A DNA stretch of 5,926 bases from Gammaproteobacteria bacterium (GTDB lineage Bacteria > Pseudomonadota > Gammaproteobacteria > QNFN01), in assembly GCA_003645555.1 (NCBI GenBank), contig QNFN01000130.1:1-5926 (forward strand). Direction: 5' to 3'. The notes beneath the pieces were generated by a model that made no database searches, was not told the DNA's origin, and worked only from the letters and a program-made list of their open reading frames with translations. Of this stretch, positions 3,330 to 5,926 are shown in pieces (position 1 is the first letter of the stretch; every line of letters begins with the position of its first letter). Position numbers and translations under genes: made by a program.

Positions 3330-5926
3330 TCAATCACTTTGTGGCAACGACCCGGCCTCTGGTTCCTCCGGCTCCGGGCTGCGCTGGATGCGCTCGACCA
3401 CGGGGGCGTCCCACGACCCACTGATGCGGTACTGGACCTGGCTCAGTTTGTTGACGTCCTCGGAGAACACCTCGCTGAACACCAGCAAAGCCGCGCCGAC
3501 CACCGGTCCACCGAGGACCGTGCCGGCGATTGGCAGGGTACTGGAGATATGCGGCAGCACAGTCATCACCTGATCGTAGTCACGCGCCACCAGCCCGGTT
3601 CGTCCCATCAGGTTGATCGTCGCCGCGGAGGACTCGAGCAACAGGTCGTTGGTGAAGGCATCACCGTTTTCGAAGATAAAATTTCCCGAGAGACTATCGA
3701 AATGGGCCCCTTTTTCGACCAGATCACTGAAATCGAGCGACAGTCGCCGCCCAAGGGTACGTATGTTGACCAAGCTGAAGATCCTGCCAACCCCGGGCTG
3801 CACCTCGTTGAGTACGCCATCGACCAGCCGTGCCTCCAGCGAGCCGCCAAGCGTGGCCAACGTGAGATCCGTCGGCGCCCCTGGCCAATGCACCCGCGCC
3901 TGGTAGTGGGTCTCATCGACGGTGAGTCCTCCGCCATCACCGATCAGTACGGTGGCGAGGCGATGGAAGGCGGTCGTGTCGAGATTCAGGTCAAATGAGG
4001 TGGTCGCACCGCTGCCGTCGTGACGCCAACCGCCGCTGCCAGTCAGCGTCCAGTCCTCACTGGCAAGCCCAATACGGCTAAAGTGCAGCCCCTCAGAAAC
4101 CGGCTCGGCGAGCACGGAGAACACACCCAGGTCGGTGCCGTTGATCTCCAGGGCATCGATGCCGATACGTAGTCCGGGAAGCTCTCTTGGATCGATTGTC
4201 GAGGTGGTGGTCGGCACACCACCGGTCTCCTCTGCCGGTTCACCCGGGTCGCTGTCATAAGCGTAATCGAGGGTAAAGCGATCGAGCTGGACCACCAACG
4301 GGCGGTCACGCCCCGGTGCGCGTGATACCTCGATCCGTCCGACCGCCTCGCGACTGTCCAGCGCGATTCGCCAAACGTCGCTATCGCCATCGATCGTGGC
4401 ATCAACGGTATGCAGCACCAGCGTCTCGCCCAGGGGAAGCTCTTCGATGCGCGCACGCAGTTCGAGCGGTAGGGTCGAGTCACCGGTGGATGTGCCGTCA
4501 CCCAGCTCATTCGCCAACGCCAGCCAGTCATCCAGGTCGAGTGTCTGGACGCGCAGGTCAGCTTGCCAGACTTCGGCTTCGGGTAGTGACGCAGGGCCGC
4601 TGCCGAATGCCAGGGCGGCGCGAGGCACCGTGATTTCACCATCCTGACCAAGCAGTTCGCTGACCAGCGACAACGGGCCGTAGTCCACCCGCAGGACCGG
4701 CGTCCCTACAGCGGGTAGCGACGCTTCGACCGCCAGGCGGCGGGGTGTCGATGCTGCCTTGCCGAGCGGGTCAGGCAGTTCGACCTCGAGACCGGCCAGG
4801 TCACTGTCGATCTCGATCGCGACCCGATCGACATGACCATTCGCCAGCTCGCGCACCCCGATCACCGCCTGCCAGAGCGTGGAACCGACGAAGCGCGTGC
4901 GCAGGGCGACCGGCAACAACTGGTCGATCTGTGCCTTACCGAGGCGTCCGTGCACGGTAATTTTCGGCCCATGCCGGCCCATCTCGCTATCTTCTGGTAC
5001 CTGCACATCGATCTCGACCGGCATCCCGAGCCACTCGGAAGCGAGGCCCCGGCCAACCAGCGATTGGTTGGTCAAGTCCAGCCCCCCCGGGCTATGCTCC
5101 AGCGTGATGCCGTCCGCCGGCAGGTCGAGACTCACATCGGCCAGGTCGATGGTCCCCCTGCTGGTCGTCGCGCCGCCCTTGAGGTTGATATCGAGGGCCA
5201 GCCCAAGGTCCAGCCGACCGCCCCCCTGCACCACCGCAAGGTAGTCCCCAAAGCCGGCACGTAGCGGGCTCTCGCGCAGGTAACGCAGGCCGTCGTCGAC
5301 ATCGCCCCCGACCACCCCATTGATCAACAGCATTGGTGTGTTCGCGGTCAGATCCGCCGCGTGCGCCGTGGTGCGCCCGAGGGTGGTGTTGAAGATGCGA
5401 CCGTAGTTAGCATCGATCGTCATACCGCGACCATCAAAAACCGTCCAGGCTTCGAGGTCCTCGATCCGCGGCCACCCTTCAAGGTAATCGAGGGTCATCC
5501 CGTCGACCAGGAAACGGACCTCGAAGCGGCCGTCGTGATCGTCGTACGGAAACCCGTCGAGCGCACCGTGCAGCAGCATGCCGCCCTCGACCAGGCGACC
5601 GTCGACCAGGGCATGATCGAGCCAGGCCACGACCTTGTCACCCATGATCCCGACCGGCAGATAGCGCCACGCCTCGGCGACATCGCCGTCACGGTAGCCG
5701 ACCTCCAGGTCGAGGAATGGTGAACCACCATCGGCCGGCAACAGTGCCCGTAGCCGTGTGCGAGTGGTGATGTGGTCGTTGGCCGCATCAAGATCATCGA
5801 CAGTCAGCACCCATCCTTCATCGCTGTGACGAACCTCCACTCCCCCATTCAAGCGGGTCACTGCGAGCGGCTCGCGAAACAACTGGGGCAAGCTGACGAC
5901 GGCATTGCGGCCGTAGAGTTCGCCTG
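3330..5926 (-). CDS. yhdP: YhdP, AsmA-like envelope lipid-transport protein (C-terminal part)
   Basis: Partial gene: the frame is open to the window edge, giving 864 C-terminal residues of a protein that is usually about 1,250-1,300 long. The N-terminal membrane anchor lies outside. The TTG at 5891 is only an internal codon. Conserved YhdP landmarks are YLPVGIMGDKVVAWLDHAL (near 5606-5663), LEGWPRIEDLEAWTVFDG (near 5430-5485), VGRIFSLVNIRTLGRRLSLDFSD (near 3728-3797) and YRISGSWDAPVVERI close to the C-terminus. The remainder is beta-rich, in keeping with the repeating groove of AsmA-like proteins. In E. coli YhdP, TamB and YdbH redundantly carry phospholipids from inner to outer membrane across the periplasm; the same role is inferred here. 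It is the first visible gene of an operon with the small exported protein and nit. No frameshift or internal stop is seen. Confidence 0.92.
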   Translation of the reverse strand, partial: GELYGRNAVVSLPQLFREPLAVTRLNGGVEVRHSDEGWVLTVDDLDAANDHITTRTRLRALLPADGGSPFLDLEVGYRDGDVAEAWRYLPVGIMGDKVVAWLDHALVDGRLVEGGMLLHGALDGFPYDDHDGRFEVRFLVDGMTLDYLEGWPRIEDLEAWTVFDGRGMTIDANYGRIFNTTLGRTTAHAADLTANTPMLLINGVVGGDVDDGLRYLRESPLRAGFGDYLAVVQGGGRLDLGLALDINLKGGATTSRGTIDLADVSLDLPADGITLEHSPGGLDLTNQSLVGRGLASEWLGMPVEIDVQVPEDSEMGRHGPKITVHGRLGKAQIDQLLPVALRTRFVGSTLWQAVIGVRELANGHVDRVAIEIDSDLAGLEVELPDPLGKAASTPRRLAVEASLPAVGTPVLRVDYGPLSLVSELLGQDGEITVPRAALAFGSGPASLPEAEVWQADLRVQTLDLDDWLALANELGDGTSTGDSTLPLELRARIEELPLGETLVLHTVDATIDGDSDVWRIALDSREAVGRIEVSRAPGRDRPLVVQLDRFTLDYAYDSDPGEPAEETGGVPTTTSTIDPRELPGLRIGIDALEINGTDLGVFSVLAEPVSEGLHFSRIGLASEDWTLTGSGGWRHDGSGATTSFDLNLDTTAFHRLATVLIGDGGGLTVDETHYQARVHWPGAPTDLTLATLGGSLEARLVDGVLNEVQPGVGRIFSLVNIRTLGRRLSLDFSDLVEKGAHFDSLSGNFIFENGDAFTNDLLLESSAATINLMGRTGLVARDYDQVMTVLPHISSTLPIAGTVLGGPVVGAALLVFSEVFSEDVNKLSQVQYRISGSWDAPVVERIQRSPEPEEPEAGSLPQSD

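Noticed and set aside
3331..3333. TTG start for the small exported protein, overlapping the yhdP stop codon
   Set aside because: It would put 14 residues, including two His and an Arg, before a textbook signal peptide that begins at the ATG at 3289-3291.
329..3573. Long plus-strand open frames (for example 329-1003, 1086-1958, 2144-2695, 2617-3573)
   Set aside because: Their translations are rich in Arg, Pro, Ser and Ala with no family signature. They lie antisense to well-recognised genes on the minus strand, as expected of shadows in GC-rich DNA.
3663..3735. Locally AT-richer patch inside yhdP
   Set aside because: It encodes the conserved Phe/Ile/Asn/Lys-rich stretch of the YhdP C-terminal domain, in frame with its surroundings. 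The composition follows the amino acids and gives no sign of an insertion.
5889..5891. TTG as the start codon of the large gene
   Set aside because: The frame stays open to the window edge (…GRNAVVS before it) and the protein lacks the N-terminal part of YhdP, so this is an internal Leu codon of a gene cut by the window.

Overview
The window comes from a GC-rich bacterial chromosome, most likely a gammaproteobacterium. Evidence for this is a YhdP C-terminal region next to a Nit-type amidase (a common gammaproteobacterial pairing), a YhgN-type MarC protein and an ordinary bacterial tRNA-Ser(GGA) with encoded CCA. The exact lineage cannot be fixed from the sequence. A sulfur-oxidising or halophilic Chromatiales-like organism is possible but is only a guess.

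Every supported gene lies on the minus strand, so the biological order runs from high to low coordinates. It starts with the 3' two thirds of yhdP (3330-5926, open at the window edge). Next come a small exported protein of unknown function (2959-3291) and a carbon-nitrogen hydrolase of the Nit family (2126-2962), which overlaps its upstream neighbour as GTGA. A 159-bp palindromic element that looks like a MITE follows (1978-2136), then a MarC/YhgN family membrane protein (1361-1951), an exported tandem-domain rhodanese (347-1240) and tRNA-Ser(GGA) (67-154) with its own promoter. The plus strand carries long open frames, but these are GC-driven shadows.

yhdP, the small gene and nit look like one transcription unit: there are 38 bp between the first two and a 4-bp overlap between the last two. 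YhdP is an AsmA-like envelope protein for lipid transport. The small protein is exported and may work in the same compartment. Nit is a cytoplasmic amidase, probably a metabolite-repair enzyme.

The most interesting feature is the element between nit and marC. Its right terminal inverted repeat supplies the last Asn-Leu codons and the stop codon of nit. If the element is removed in silico, the nit frame runs on to a TGA that overlaps the marC ATG as ATGA. This suggests that nit and marC were once an overlapping, translationally coupled pair that the insertion split. No new enzyme system or defence locus is visible; the rest of the window is ordinary chromosomal housekeeping and envelope genes.
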